Positions 9,895-18,386 of a stretch of 64,000 nucleotides of DNA are shown here, piece by piece. The position numbers and the translations under genes were made by a program. The stretch is from Bacteroidota bacterium (GTDB lineage: Bacteria > Bacteroidota > Bacteroidia > Chitinophagales > Chitinophagaceae): assembly GCA_947448725.1 (NCBI GenBank), contig CANFOM010000014.1, positions 1-64,000 of the forward strand, in the 5' to 3' direction. The notes under the pieces were generated by a model that searched no databases, was not told the DNA's origin, and saw nothing but the letters and a program-made list of their open reading frames with translations. Each line of letters opens with the position of its first letter. The stretch's first letter is position 1.

Positions 9895-10705
9895 AACAGC
9901 TAATATAGCAGCATTAGAAGCAGCCATTGAATTGGATGAAACTTTAGCAGGTAAAATTGTTGAAATTAAAGACGATTATGCAGTGGGGCCCTTATTAGAT
10001 ATTTATGAAACCGAAGGTTACCAAGCGCGCAGAGATTGGTGGGCAAATGTTTTGGAATATTCGCCATGGACTGACCAATTGAATATCGTCGATGATAAAT
10101 TAACCGTACATCAATTAATTCAAAGTTTAGAAGAAGATCCAACTGAAGAAATATGGATATGGATGGGACAAAATACACATGACGTGAGTGGCTACTATTG
10201 GTTAATGAGTCAATTAAAAGCTTATCAAGGAAAATTACAAGTGTTGTATTTAAATAATCTTCCTTTTTTAAATGAAAAAGGACAGTTATTTTATCCAACT
10301 CATTTAGCTGAAATTCAACCCAAAGAATTTATTAAAGCTAAACGTTTAGCAAGACCTATTACTTTAAGTGAATTTGAATTGGATCCAGATGAATGGAAAA
10401 AGCTTTGTCAAGAAAATGAAGGCGTTCGATTTTTAGAAGGAGGCAAGAAATTAGTAAGCATGCCCATTAATTTTTATGATAAAGAAATTTTATCCTTACT
10501 AACTAAAAATGCGCAAAAATTACCTAGTGCCCTAGCGCATATTTTAAGTAAAATGAAAGTAAAAACAGGGGATGCATTTATTGTGTTTAGATTAAAGGCA
10601 TTAGCTGAACTAGGAAAAATTGTATTTGCAGGCAATTGGGAAAAAGGTTGGAAAGATATTGTGGTGCAAATGCCCGGTGGATCAAGTGTGGTAGTGGAAG
10701 ATTAA
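9875..10705 (+). CDS. DUF1835/DUF3658 protein between parE and parC
   Basis: A 276-residue soluble protein. The opening ([20 protein letters not shown], then [12 protein letters not shown] and RRDWWANVL) is typical of DUF1835, and the C-terminal part ([18 protein letters not shown]) of DUF3658. No catalytic motif is recognisable. Its start codon lies inside the last codons of parE, so its translation is probably coupled to parE. The link to topoisomerase IV is positional only. Confidence 0.75.
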   Translation: MIHLVFETANIAALEAAIELDETLAGKIVEIKDDYAVGPLLDIYETEGYQARRDWWANVLEYSPWTDQLNIVDDKLTVHQLIQSLEEDPTEEIWIWMGQNTHDVSGYYWLMSQLKAYQGKLQVLYLNNLPFLNEKGQLFYPTHLAEIQPKEFIKAKRLARPITLSEFELDPDEWKKLCQENEGVRFLEGGKKLVSMPINFYDKEILSLLTKNAQKLPSALAHILSKMKVKTGDAFIVFRLKALAELGKIVFAGNWEKGWKDIVVQMPGGSSVVVED

Positions 10706-10758
10706 ATAATTTAGTGGACGGTAGTGAAGATACGCATTGTCTCTAATGAAGTATAAAT

Positions 10759-13281
10759 ATGGCAAAAGAGAAAAATTTAAGTCGAGTAACAGAAAATGAA
10801 TCAGGTGTTCAGGGCCAATATAAAAATTGGTTTTTGGATTATGCTTCCTATGTTATTTTAGAAAGAGCAGTTCCTGCAATTGAAGATGGTTTAAAACCAG
10901 TTCAAAGAAGAATCTTACACGCCATGAAAGAAATGGATGATGGAAGGTTTAACAAAGTGGCTAATATCATTGGGCAAAGTATGCAGTATCACCCACACGG
11001 TGATGCCAGTATTGGCGATGCTTTAGTGAACATTGGACAAAAAGATATGTTGGTGGAAACCCAAGGAAACTGGGGTGATGTAAGAACTGGTGATGATGCC
11101 GCTGCTGCTAGATATATCGAAGCACGTTTAAGTAAGTTTGCACTGGAAGTGGCTTTTAATGCCAAGACCACCGATTGGGCTTTAAGCTACGATGGACGTA
11201 AACAGGAACCCGTTACGCTTCCTATGAAATTTCCTTTATTATTGGCACAGGGTGCCGATGGTATTGCAGTAGGCTTGTCGACCAAAATTTTACCGCATAA
11301 TTTTTGCGAATTGGTAGAAGCAGCCATTAAACATTTAAGAGGGCGCAAATTTGAATTACTCCCCGATTTCCAAACTGGGGGAATGATTGATACTTCGAAT
11401 TACAATGATGGTAGAAGAGGTGGTAAAATTAGAGTGCGTGCGCATATTGAAGAGTTTGATAAAAAGACTTTGCTGATTAAAGACGTTCCATATAGTGTTA
11501 CCACCACCCAATTAATGGAAAGTATTACCAAAGCCAACGACCAAGGAAAGATTAAAATTAAAAAAGTTACGGATGTTACAGCAGCGGAAGTAGAAATTCA
11601 AATTGATTTAGCTGCGGGTATTTCACCGGATATAACAATAGATGCCCTGTATGCTTTTACCGATTGTGAAATTAGCATTTCACCCAATGCTTGTGTGATT
11701 GTAAATCAAAGGCCTCAATTTTTAGGGGCGTCGGATTTATTACGTCATTCTGTAGATCATACCAAAGGATTATTACAAGCCGAATTACAAATTCAATTAA
11801 AAGAATTAGAAGATAAATGGCATTTTACTAGTTTAGAGAAAATATTTTTCGAAGAAAAAATATACAAAGAATTAGAGAAGAAGCATGCCACTTGGGATAA
11901 AGTTATTGATGCCATTGATGAAGCTTTTCAACCTTTTAAAAAGAAGTTTAAAAAACCAATCGAACGTACGGATTTATTAAAATTAACAGACAAACCCGTT
12001 AGAAGAATTTATAAATTAGACATTGACGAGTTAAACGCTCAAATAAAATCGATTGAAGAAGAAATTAGAGAAGTAAAAAATCACTTAGCCAATTTGGTGG
12101 ATTATGCAGTAGCCTATTATGAGAATTTGGTAAAAAAATATGGCAAGGGCAAGGAAAGAAAAACGGAAATCAAAGAATTTGATACCATACAAGTGAAGCA
12201 GGTAGCCATCGCCAATACAAAATTATACATCAATAGAGTAGAAGGTTTTGTAGGAACTAGTTTGAAAAAGGATGAATTCTTATGTGATTGTACCGATTAT
12301 GATGACATTATTGCGTTTTCCAAATCGGGTGTGATGAAAGTGGTGAAAGTATCTGACAAAGTATTTATTGGAAAAGACATCATACATGCAGCTGTTTTCC
12401 AAAAAAATGACGAACGCACTACTTATAATATGGTGTATGCGGATGGAGCTTCTGGAATTGCTTATGCTAAAAGATTTAATGTAACGGGCGTAACTCGAGA
12501 TAAAGAATATTTTTTAGCCAAAAGTGCAGAGAAATCTAAGATTCATTATATGTCAGTGAATATGAATGGAGAAGCAGAATCGGTAAAAATAATATTAAGT
12601 CCCAATTGTACGGCACGTATTAAGGAGTTTGATTTCTTTTTTGACAGCCTAGAAGTAAAAGGAAGAAGCAGTGTGGGCAATCAAGTAACCAAGTACCCTG
12701 TGAAGGCTGTTAAGCTCAAAGAAGCTGGAAAAAGCACTTTATTGGGTCGTAAACTTTGGTTTGATGATAAGTTTGGCCGTTTAAATACCGACGAAAAAGG
12801 AATTTATTTGGGTACCTTTGAAGATGAAAAATTACTAGTCATTACCAAAGACGGTAATTACGAGGTAACAGATACCGAAGTAAGCCAACGTTTTGATCCT
12901 GAAAAAGTAATTTTTATGGAGAAGTTTGATCCTGAAAAAATTGTTACGGCAGTTTATTTAGACAAGGAAAAGTTGCAATTCAATATCAAACGCTTCAATA
13001 TAGAAACCACTACTTTAAAAACTCCTTTTACTTTTATCAAAGAAGGAGATGGCAATTATGTAGTGACCGCTTCTACTTTTGCGGAACCTATTTTGGTAGT
13101 GCAATCTGGAAGAGGAACTCAGGTAAGAAAAGCTAAGTTTAAAGTGAGTAAAATGGTGGATGTAATGGGTTGGAAAGCCATAGGCACTAAACTGGTTGAT
13201 TTTTCTAAAACGGTAGAAATGAATTGGGAGAATAAAGTGGTGATTAAAGACCCTAATGACGCTCAACCAGAATTGTTTTAA
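10759..13281 (+). CDS. parC: DNA topoisomerase IV subunit A
   Basis: An 840-residue DNA-cleavage subunit. It has the quinolone-resistance-region motif HPHGDASIGDALV, with the usual serine, and the active-site tyrosine in AAARYIEARLSKFA. The breakage-reunion and coiled-coil parts are followed by a beta-pinwheel-like C-terminal domain. It lacks a GyrA box, which agrees with topoisomerase IV rather than gyrase. It lies 53 bp after the DUF1835 gene and 15 bp before cvfB, on the same strand. Confidence 0.93.
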   Translation: MAKEKNLSRVTENESGVQGQYKNWFLDYASYVILERAVPAIEDGLKPVQRRILHAMKEMDDGRFNKVANIIGQSMQYHPHGDASIGDALVNIGQKDMLVETQGNWGDVRTGDDAAAARYIEARLSKFALEVAFNAKTTDWALSYDGRKQEPVTLPMKFPLLLAQGADGIAVGLSTKILPHNFCELVEAAIKHLRGRKFELLPDFQTGGMIDTSNYNDGRRGGKIRVRAHIEEFDKKTLLIKDVPYSVTTTQLMESITKANDQGKIKIKKVTDVTAAEVEIQIDLAAGISPDITIDALYAFTDCEISISPNACVIVNQRPQFLGASDLLRHSVDHTKGLLQAELQIQLKELEDKWHFTSLEKIFFEEKIYKELEKKHATWDKVIDAIDEAFQPFKKKFKKPIERTDLLKLTDKPVRRIYKLDIDELNAQIKSIEEEIREVKNHLANLVDYAVAYYENLVKKYGKGKERKTEIKEFDTIQVKQVAIANTKLYINRVEGFVGTSLKKDEFLCDCTDYDDIIAFSKSGVMKVVKVSDKVFIGKDIIHAAVFQKNDERTTYNMVYADGASGIAYAKRFNVTGVTRDKEYFLAKSAEKSKIHYMSVNMNGEAESVKIILSPNCTARIKEFDFFFDSLEVKGRSSVGNQVTKYPVKAVKLKEAGKSTLLGRKLWFDDKFGRLNTDEKGIYLGTFEDEKLLVITKDGNYEVTDTEVSQRFDPEKVIFMEKFDPEKIVTAVYLDKEKLQFNIKRFNIETTTLKTPFTFIKEGDGNYVVTASTFAEPILVVQSGRGTQVRKAKFKVSKMVDVMGWKAIGTKLVDFSKTVEMNWENKVVIKDPNDAQPELF

Positions 13282-13296
13282 TTTTAAATAAATAAC

Positions 13297-14163
13297 ATGT
13301 CAACTATTAATGTAGGTCAATTTAATTTGATGCGTGTAGACCGAAGAGTTGATTTTGGTTTTTATATGGATGATGGTGCCGAAGGTATCTTACTTCCTAA
13401 ACGTTTTGTACCTTCTGGACTACAAGTGGGCGACACTATTAGTGTTTTTGTATACCATGACTCTGACAATCGATTGATTGCTACTACCCAAGAACCTTTG
13501 GCTATAGTAGGTGATATTGCTGCTTTAAAAGTAGTGGAAGTTACTTCTCAAGGTGCATTTTTAGATTGGGGATTAATGAAAGATTTATTTGTACCTGTTT
13601 CTCAACAATTATCTACCATGCGTTTGGGTGGAAAATATTTGGTCAAATTATACATTGATGCACAAACAGGAAGGGTAGCAGCCACTGAAAAAATTGACAA
13701 ACAAATAAGCAATGATCATTTAACCGTCAAAGAAGGAGAAAAGGTTAAAATTCAAGTATATCGTGAATCTGAAATAGGTTATGTTGTTATTGTAAATCAA
13801 GTACATCAGGGATTAGTGTATAAGAATGAAGTATTTACTCATTTGCATATTGGACAATTTATTGACGAAGCTTTTGTTAAAAAAATTAGAGAAGACAATA
13901 AATTAGATATTGGATTAGGAAAACAAGGAGGAGAAAAATTAGCCGATGACCATCAAAAAATTATTAGCTTATTAAAGTCACATAAAGGGTTCTTGCCTTA
14001 TCATGACAAATCGGCTCCAGATGATATTTATGCTTTTTTTGGAATGAGTAAAAAAGCATTCAAAATGAATGTAGGCATGTTGTATAAACTTAAATTAATC
14101 AGCATTGCAGAAGATGGAATTCATTTAGCCCCCGAAGAGACTCCTGCAGCCACCCCTGCATAA
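13297..14163 (+). CDS. CvfB-like S1-domain RNA-binding protein
   Basis: A 288-residue protein with the CvfB architecture: repeated S1-like beta-barrel modules (GFYMDDGAEGILLPKRFVP, GAFLDWGLMKDLFVPVSQQ) and a C-terminal winged-helix-like end (YAFFGMSKKAFKMNVGMLYKL). CvfB in Firmicutes is an RNA-binding virulence regulator; in Bacteroidota the role is undefined. It lies between parC and thiolase with short gaps, consistent with cotranscription. Confidence 0.85.
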   Translation: MSTINVGQFNLMRVDRRVDFGFYMDDGAEGILLPKRFVPSGLQVGDTISVFVYHDSDNRLIATTQEPLAIVGDIAALKVVEVTSQGAFLDWGLMKDLFVPVSQQLSTMRLGGKYLVKLYIDAQTGRVAATEKIDKQISNDHLTVKEGEKVKIQVYRESEIGYVVIVNQVHQGLVYKNEVFTHLHIGQFIDEAFVKKIREDNKLDIGLGKQGGEKLADDHQKIISLLKSHKGFLPYHDKSAPDDIYAFFGMSKKAFKMNVGMLYKLKLISIAEDGIHLAPEETPAATPA

Positions 14164-14173
14164 ATTTTATTGT

Positions 14174-15355
14174 ATGAATAAAGAAGTGTATATCGTTGCT
14201 GCTGTTAGAACTCCCATTGGTTCTTTTGGTGGGGCTTTAAGTGCATTATCGGCAACTTCATTAGGAGCCATTGCTATACAAGGCGCTTTGGTTAAATCGG
14301 GTATACCAGCAGATCAGGTGGATGAAGTAATTATGGGATCGGTGCTACAAGCTGGATTAGGACAAGCCCCTGCCAGACAAGCTGCTAAGGCGGCTGGATT
14401 ACCAGATAAAGTTATTTGTACAACCATCAATAAAGTTTGTGCTAGTGGGATGAAATCCATTGCGATTGCTGCTCAAAATATCATGTTAGGAGATGCAGCA
14501 ATTATTATAGCAGGCGGTATGGAGAGTATGAGCAATGTTCCTTTTTACAACACCACACAACGTTGGGGAAATAAATATGGAGATACTATTTTACAAGATG
14601 GATTAGCTAAGGATGGTTTGGTGGATGTGTATGATCAAGTGGCGATGGGTAATTTTGCAGATCTATGTGCTTCAAAACATAAAATTTCTAGAGTAGATCA
14701 AGATGAATTTGCTACCCATAGTTATCAAAAAGCACAAGCTGCTATAACTAATGGCTGGTTTAAAGAAGAAATTATTCCAGTTGAAATACCACAGAAAAAA
14801 GGAGCTGCAATTATAATAGATAAAGACGAAGAACCTTTTAAAGTAAATTTTGAAAAAATTGCGCAACTAAATCCTGCGTTTAGCAAAGAGGGTACTGTTA
14901 CTGCAGCCAATGCAAGTACCATGAATGATGGAGCAGCTGCATTGGTTTTAATGAGTGCTGAAAAAGCAAAAGCATTAGGCATTAAACCCATCGCCATCAT
15001 TAAAGGTTTTGCAGATGCCGAACAGGATCCTAAATGGTTTACCACAACGCCTTCATTGGCCTTGCCTAAAGCATTAACAAAAGCAGGACTTAAAAAAGAA
15101 GACATTAGTTATTTCGAATTCAATGAAGCCTTTTCGGTAGTAGGCTTGGTCAATACACAATTATTAGCATTAGATACCAACAAAGTGAATGTTCATGGCG
15201 GGGCTGTTGCATTAGGACATCCATTAGGTTGTAGTGGTGCAAGAATTTTGGTAACCTTAATTCATATCCTACAAAAGAATAAAGCTAAATACGGTGCAGC
15301 AGCAATTTGTAATGGGGGCGGAGGTGCGAGTGCTATGGTGATTGAAGCTGTATAA
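14174..15355 (+). CDS. Acetyl-CoA C-acetyltransferase (thiolase)
   Basis: A 393-residue biosynthetic-type thiolase. The acylated nucleophile cysteine lies in INKVCASGMKS. The NEAF motif, the GGAVALGHPLGCSGAR block and the C-terminal CNGGGGASA block hold the other catalytic residues. It reversibly condenses two acetyl-CoA to acetoacetyl-CoA. Degradative and biosynthetic roles cannot be separated from sequence. It is the last gene of the parE run, starting 10 bp after cvfB. Confidence 0.92.
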   Translation: MNKEVYIVAAVRTPIGSFGGALSALSATSLGAIAIQGALVKSGIPADQVDEVIMGSVLQAGLGQAPARQAAKAAGLPDKVICTTINKVCASGMKSIAIAAQNIMLGDAAIIIAGGMESMSNVPFYNTTQRWGNKYGDTILQDGLAKDGLVDVYDQVAMGNFADLCASKHKISRVDQDEFATHSYQKAQAAITNGWFKEEIIPVEIPQKKGAAIIIDKDEEPFKVNFEKIAQLNPAFSKEGTVTAANASTMNDGAAALVLMSAEKAKALGIKPIAIIKGFADAEQDPKWFTTTPSLALPKALTKAGLKKEDISYFEFNEAFSVVGLVNTQLLALDTNKVNVHGGAVALGHPLGCSGARILVTLIHILQKNKAKYGAAAICNGGGGASAMVIEAV

Positions 15356-15462
15356 TCAATGGCTATATAATAAACCTTACTAAACTTTACGCATCTTTAC
15401 TATTCTAGCATTTTAACTTCTATAGAAAGTAAAAATTAAATATTTTATTAAAAACTTTTAAT

Positions 15463-15849
15463 TTAAGATTGTAATGCCTGCTCTACAATTTCTTCCATTT
15501 GAATTCCCCCATGGCTTTCGTCATAAACACATTCTCCATTTTTGATCAATAAAATTTGCGGTGATTCATGGTACACCTTAAATTTTTCCGCTATGGCTTG
15601 AGAAATGTTTCTATGATTTAATAAATCTAAATAGTGGAAATCAATATTATCTGGGGTAGCTGACCTTTCTAAACGGGCCAAAGACATTTTACTAATACTG
15701 CAGCTGGTACTGTGTTTTAGGATCAATTGTGGTTTGTTATAGGAAGCTGCTTCTATACTAGCTAATTGATCGATATTTGAAAGGGTATTCCACTGCATAG
15801 TTTCTAATTGAGGGTACAAATTTAATACAATAATCTGACCTAATTTCAT
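15463..15849 (-). CDS. ytxJ: Bacillithiol-system monothiol protein YtxJ
   Basis: A 128-residue thioredoxin-fold protein. The active-site segment HSTSCSIS has one cysteine (Cys50) with serine at the position of the second (Ser53), the monothiol pattern of YtxJ bacilliredoxin-like proteins. The conserved proline region ESPQILLIKNGECVYDESHGG follows. It probably removes bacillithiol from protein thiols, implying that this organism makes bacillithiol. It converges with thiolase and diverges from the exonuclease. Confidence 0.85.
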   Translation of the reverse strand: MKLGQIIVLNLYPQLETMQWNTLSNIDQLASIEAASYNKPQLILKHSTSCSISKMSLARLERSATPDNIDFHYLDLLNHRNISQAIAEKFKVYHESPQILLIKNGECVYDESHGGIQMEEIVEQALQS

Positions 15850-15907
15850 TGAAATTTATGATTTTGCTTACTAAGTTTAAGTAACTTTACTTACTATATA
15901 AAATACT

Positions 15908-16675
15908 ATGCGATTACAACTTACCAGACCCATTTGCTTTATTGATTTAGAAACCACCGGAATTAATGTGAGCACCGATAAAATTGTAGAAATTGCTATT
16001 GTAAAAATAATGCCAGATGGAACAAAGCAAGTAAAAAGAAAATTGGTAAACCCCGAAATGGCCATACCAAAAGCAGCTTCTGAAATTCATGGCATTTCAG
16101 ATGAAATGGTCAAAGAAGCACCCACCTTTAAACAAATTGCCAACGAAGTAAAACAGTTTATAGAATTAAGTGATTTAGCAGGTTATAATAGCAATCGATT
16201 TGACATCCCCATGCTCAATGAAGAATTTTTAAGAGCTGGGATTTCTGTAGATATTGAAAGCAGAAAATTATTAGATGTACAAAAGGTGTATCATATGATG
16301 GAGCAAAGAACACTTTCTGCTGCCTATAAATTTTATTGTAATAAAAATTTAGAAGATGCCCATAGTGCAGAAGCGGATGCAACGGCTACCTGGGAGGTAT
16401 TGGAGGCTCAATTAGAAAAATACCCCCAAATAGGTGCTACGGTGGAAGCCGTGGTTAAATTTACAGGGGAAGACCAAATTATAGACTTTGCTCGACGTTT
16501 TATATTTGAAAATGGGGTAGAAGTATTCAATTTTGGCAAACACAAAGGAAAGCCTGTAACTCAAGTACTTAAAGAGGAACCTCAATATTATGATTGGATG
16601 ATGAAGGGTGATTTTGCCCTCCATACCAAACAAAAACTAACTGAAATGTTGAATAAAACCATGTTGCATAAATAG
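15908..16675 (+). CDS. DnaQ-like DEDDh 3'-5' exonuclease with C-terminal DUF3820-like tail
   Basis: A 255-residue protein. Residues 10-170 are an exonuclease domain with the metal residues in place: D13 and E15 (FIDLETTG), D99 (RFDIPML), and H152 and D157 (HSAEADA). Residues 188-250 form a second segment with FNFGKHKGKPV and EPQYYDWMMKGDF, the pattern of DUF3820. It may act as a proofreading or repair exonuclease; DNA and RNA substrates cannot be told apart. It is too short and separate to be part of PolC. Confidence 0.85.
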   Translation: MRLQLTRPICFIDLETTGINVSTDKIVEIAIVKIMPDGTKQVKRKLVNPEMAIPKAASEIHGISDEMVKEAPTFKQIANEVKQFIELSDLAGYNSNRFDIPMLNEEFLRAGISVDIESRKLLDVQKVYHMMEQRTLSAAYKFYCNKNLEDAHSAEADATATWEVLEAQLEKYPQIGATVEAVVKFTGEDQIIDFARRFIFENGVEVFNFGKHKGKPVTQVLKEEPQYYDWMMKGDFALHTKQKLTEMLNKTMLHK

Positions 16676-16730
16676 TAGCGTGTAAATATGTTAAAAAACC
16701 TTAATTTTAAATTCCTATACCCCCTATATT

Positions 16731-17483
16731 GTGAAAAAAATTGTATTAATCCCCACATACAACGAAAAGGAGAATATTTCTTTAATAGTTCATGCTGTTT
16801 TAGGATTGTCAGCTGATTATCATATTTTAATCATTGATGATAATTCTCCAGATGGCACTGCAAATATTGTAAAAACTTTACAATCAAAATTCTCAGGTCG
16901 TTTATTCATTGAAAGCAGAACTGGTAAACTAGGATTAGGCACTGCCTATATACATGGGTTTAAATGGGCTTTGGCAAATGAATATGATTACATTTTTGAA
17001 ATGGATGCCGATTTTTCACACAATCCCACCGATTTAGACCGTTTATTAGAAGCCTGTGAACAAGGCGCAGATTTATCTATTGGAAGTAGGTATGTTAAAG
17101 GGGGCAAAACAGAAAATTGGCCTTTAGACAGAAAAATATATTCATTAGGAGGTTCTGCTTATACACGTTTAATAACTTGTATGCCTATCAAAGACCCTAC
17201 TGCCGGCTTTGTGTGTTATAAAAACAAAGTGCTGTCTGCCATTAATTTTGATACCATTAATTTTATTGGATACGCATTTCAAATTGAAATGAAATTTGCC
17301 TCTTGGAAACTTGGCTTTAAAATTAAAGAAGTGCCCATTACTTTCGTTGATCGGAAAATTGGAGTAAGTAAAATGTCAAAGGGTATTATCAAAGAAGCCA
17401 TTTTAGGTGTATTAAATATGCAATGTCAATCTGCTACTGGACGTTTTGTCAAATCTATAAAGCGCATTCGTGTCAACTTTTAA
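16731..17483 (+). CDS. Polyprenol monophosphomannose synthase-like GT2
   Basis: A 250-residue glycosyltransferase starting at GTG 16731. It has IPTYNEKENI, the DDNSPDGTA motif, FEMDADFSHNP and a GSRYVKGG segment, the pattern of bacterial dolichyl- or polyprenyl-phosphate mannose synthases of GT family 2. It has no C-terminal membrane helices. It probably charges a polyprenyl phosphate with a hexose for envelope glycosylation. The EamA gene begins inside its last 14 bp, suggesting coupled translation. Confidence 0.85.
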   Translation: MKKIVLIPTYNEKENISLIVHAVLGLSADYHILIIDDNSPDGTANIVKTLQSKFSGRLFIESRTGKLGLGTAYIHGFKWALANEYDYIFEMDADFSHNPTDLDRLLEACEQGADLSIGSRYVKGGKTENWPLDRKIYSLGGSAYTRLITCMPIKDPTAGFVCYKNKVLSAINFDTINFIGYAFQIEMKFASWKLGFKIKEVPITFVDRKIGVSKMSKGIIKEAILGVLNMQCQSATGRFVKSIKRIRVNF

Positions 17484-18378
17484 GAAAGCTATTTTACAAT
17501 TACATGTTTTTGTTTTTTTAGCAGGACTTACTGGTCCTTTGGGTTATTTAATCCAATTAAATGGCCTCTTAATTGTTTTTTATCGAATGCTCATTACTTC
17601 GCTCATTTTATGGGGCCTTCATTTAATTATAAAAAATAAGCATCAATATCCTGCCAAAACCAAACTACAATTATTGGGAATAGGAGCCATCATCGCCATG
17701 CATTGGGTTTGTTTTTATGCGAGTATTAAATTAGCCAATATATCCATTGCCTTGGTTTGTTTTTCTAGTACTAGTTTATTTTCTTCAGTTATTGAGCCTC
17801 TTTCTAGAAAATTTAAAATACAAGTACAAGAAATTTTAATAGGATTACTATGCTTAGTGGGTATATTACTTATTTTTCATTTTGACAGTAAATTTAGATC
17901 AGGTATCATTGTTGGTTTGTTTTCTGCTTTTTTTGCAGCTATATTTTCTATCATCAATAAGCGCATTACCAATCATGTAGATGTAAATACCATACAAACC
18001 TATGAAATGACAGGAGGCGTTTTATTTTTAACCCCCTGTGTGTTTATTATGAGTGCGATAAATCACTTTAACCCAATTTTGGTTACACCCACATCGATGG
18101 ATTGGGTTTGGTTACTGATATTAGCCATTGGCTGTACCGTCATCTCCAATCATTTAATGTTATCCGCCTTGAAACATATAAGCGCTTTTACTTTGAATGT
18201 TACTTTGAATTTAGAACCTGTGTATGGCATTATTTTGGCCTTTATCTTATTTAAAGAACAAAAGCAATTGGGTGCCAGTTTTTATATTGGATTTTTGTTG
18301 ATTCTATTTTCGGTCATCATCCAAATGTATAGAATCATAAAGCAGCATCATTTGAAATCTATCTCGGAACAAGCTTAA
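17470..18378 (+). CDS. EamA/DMT-family transporter
   Basis: A 302-residue membrane protein with about ten hydrophobic helices in two homologous halves, as in the drug/metabolite transporter superfamily. The start is a GTG at 17470 overlapping the glycosyltransferase. The second half contains the typical NLEPVYGIILAFILFKEQ segment of EamA domains. The substrate is unknown. Its end lies 8 bp from the convergent TonB receptor. Confidence 0.85.
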   Translation: MSTFKKAILQLHVFVFLAGLTGPLGYLIQLNGLLIVFYRMLITSLILWGLHLIIKNKHQYPAKTKLQLLGIGAIIAMHWVCFYASIKLANISIALVCFSSTSLFSSVIEPLSRKFKIQVQEILIGLLCLVGILLIFHFDSKFRSGIIVGLFSAFFAAIFSIINKRITNHVDVNTIQTYEMTGGVLFLTPCVFIMSAINHFNPILVTPTSMDWVWLLILAIGCTVISNHLMLSALKHISAFTLNVTLNLEPVYGIILAFILFKEQKQLGASFYIGFLLILFSVIIQMYRIIKQHHLKSISEQA

Positions 18379-18386
18379 TAATGCCT

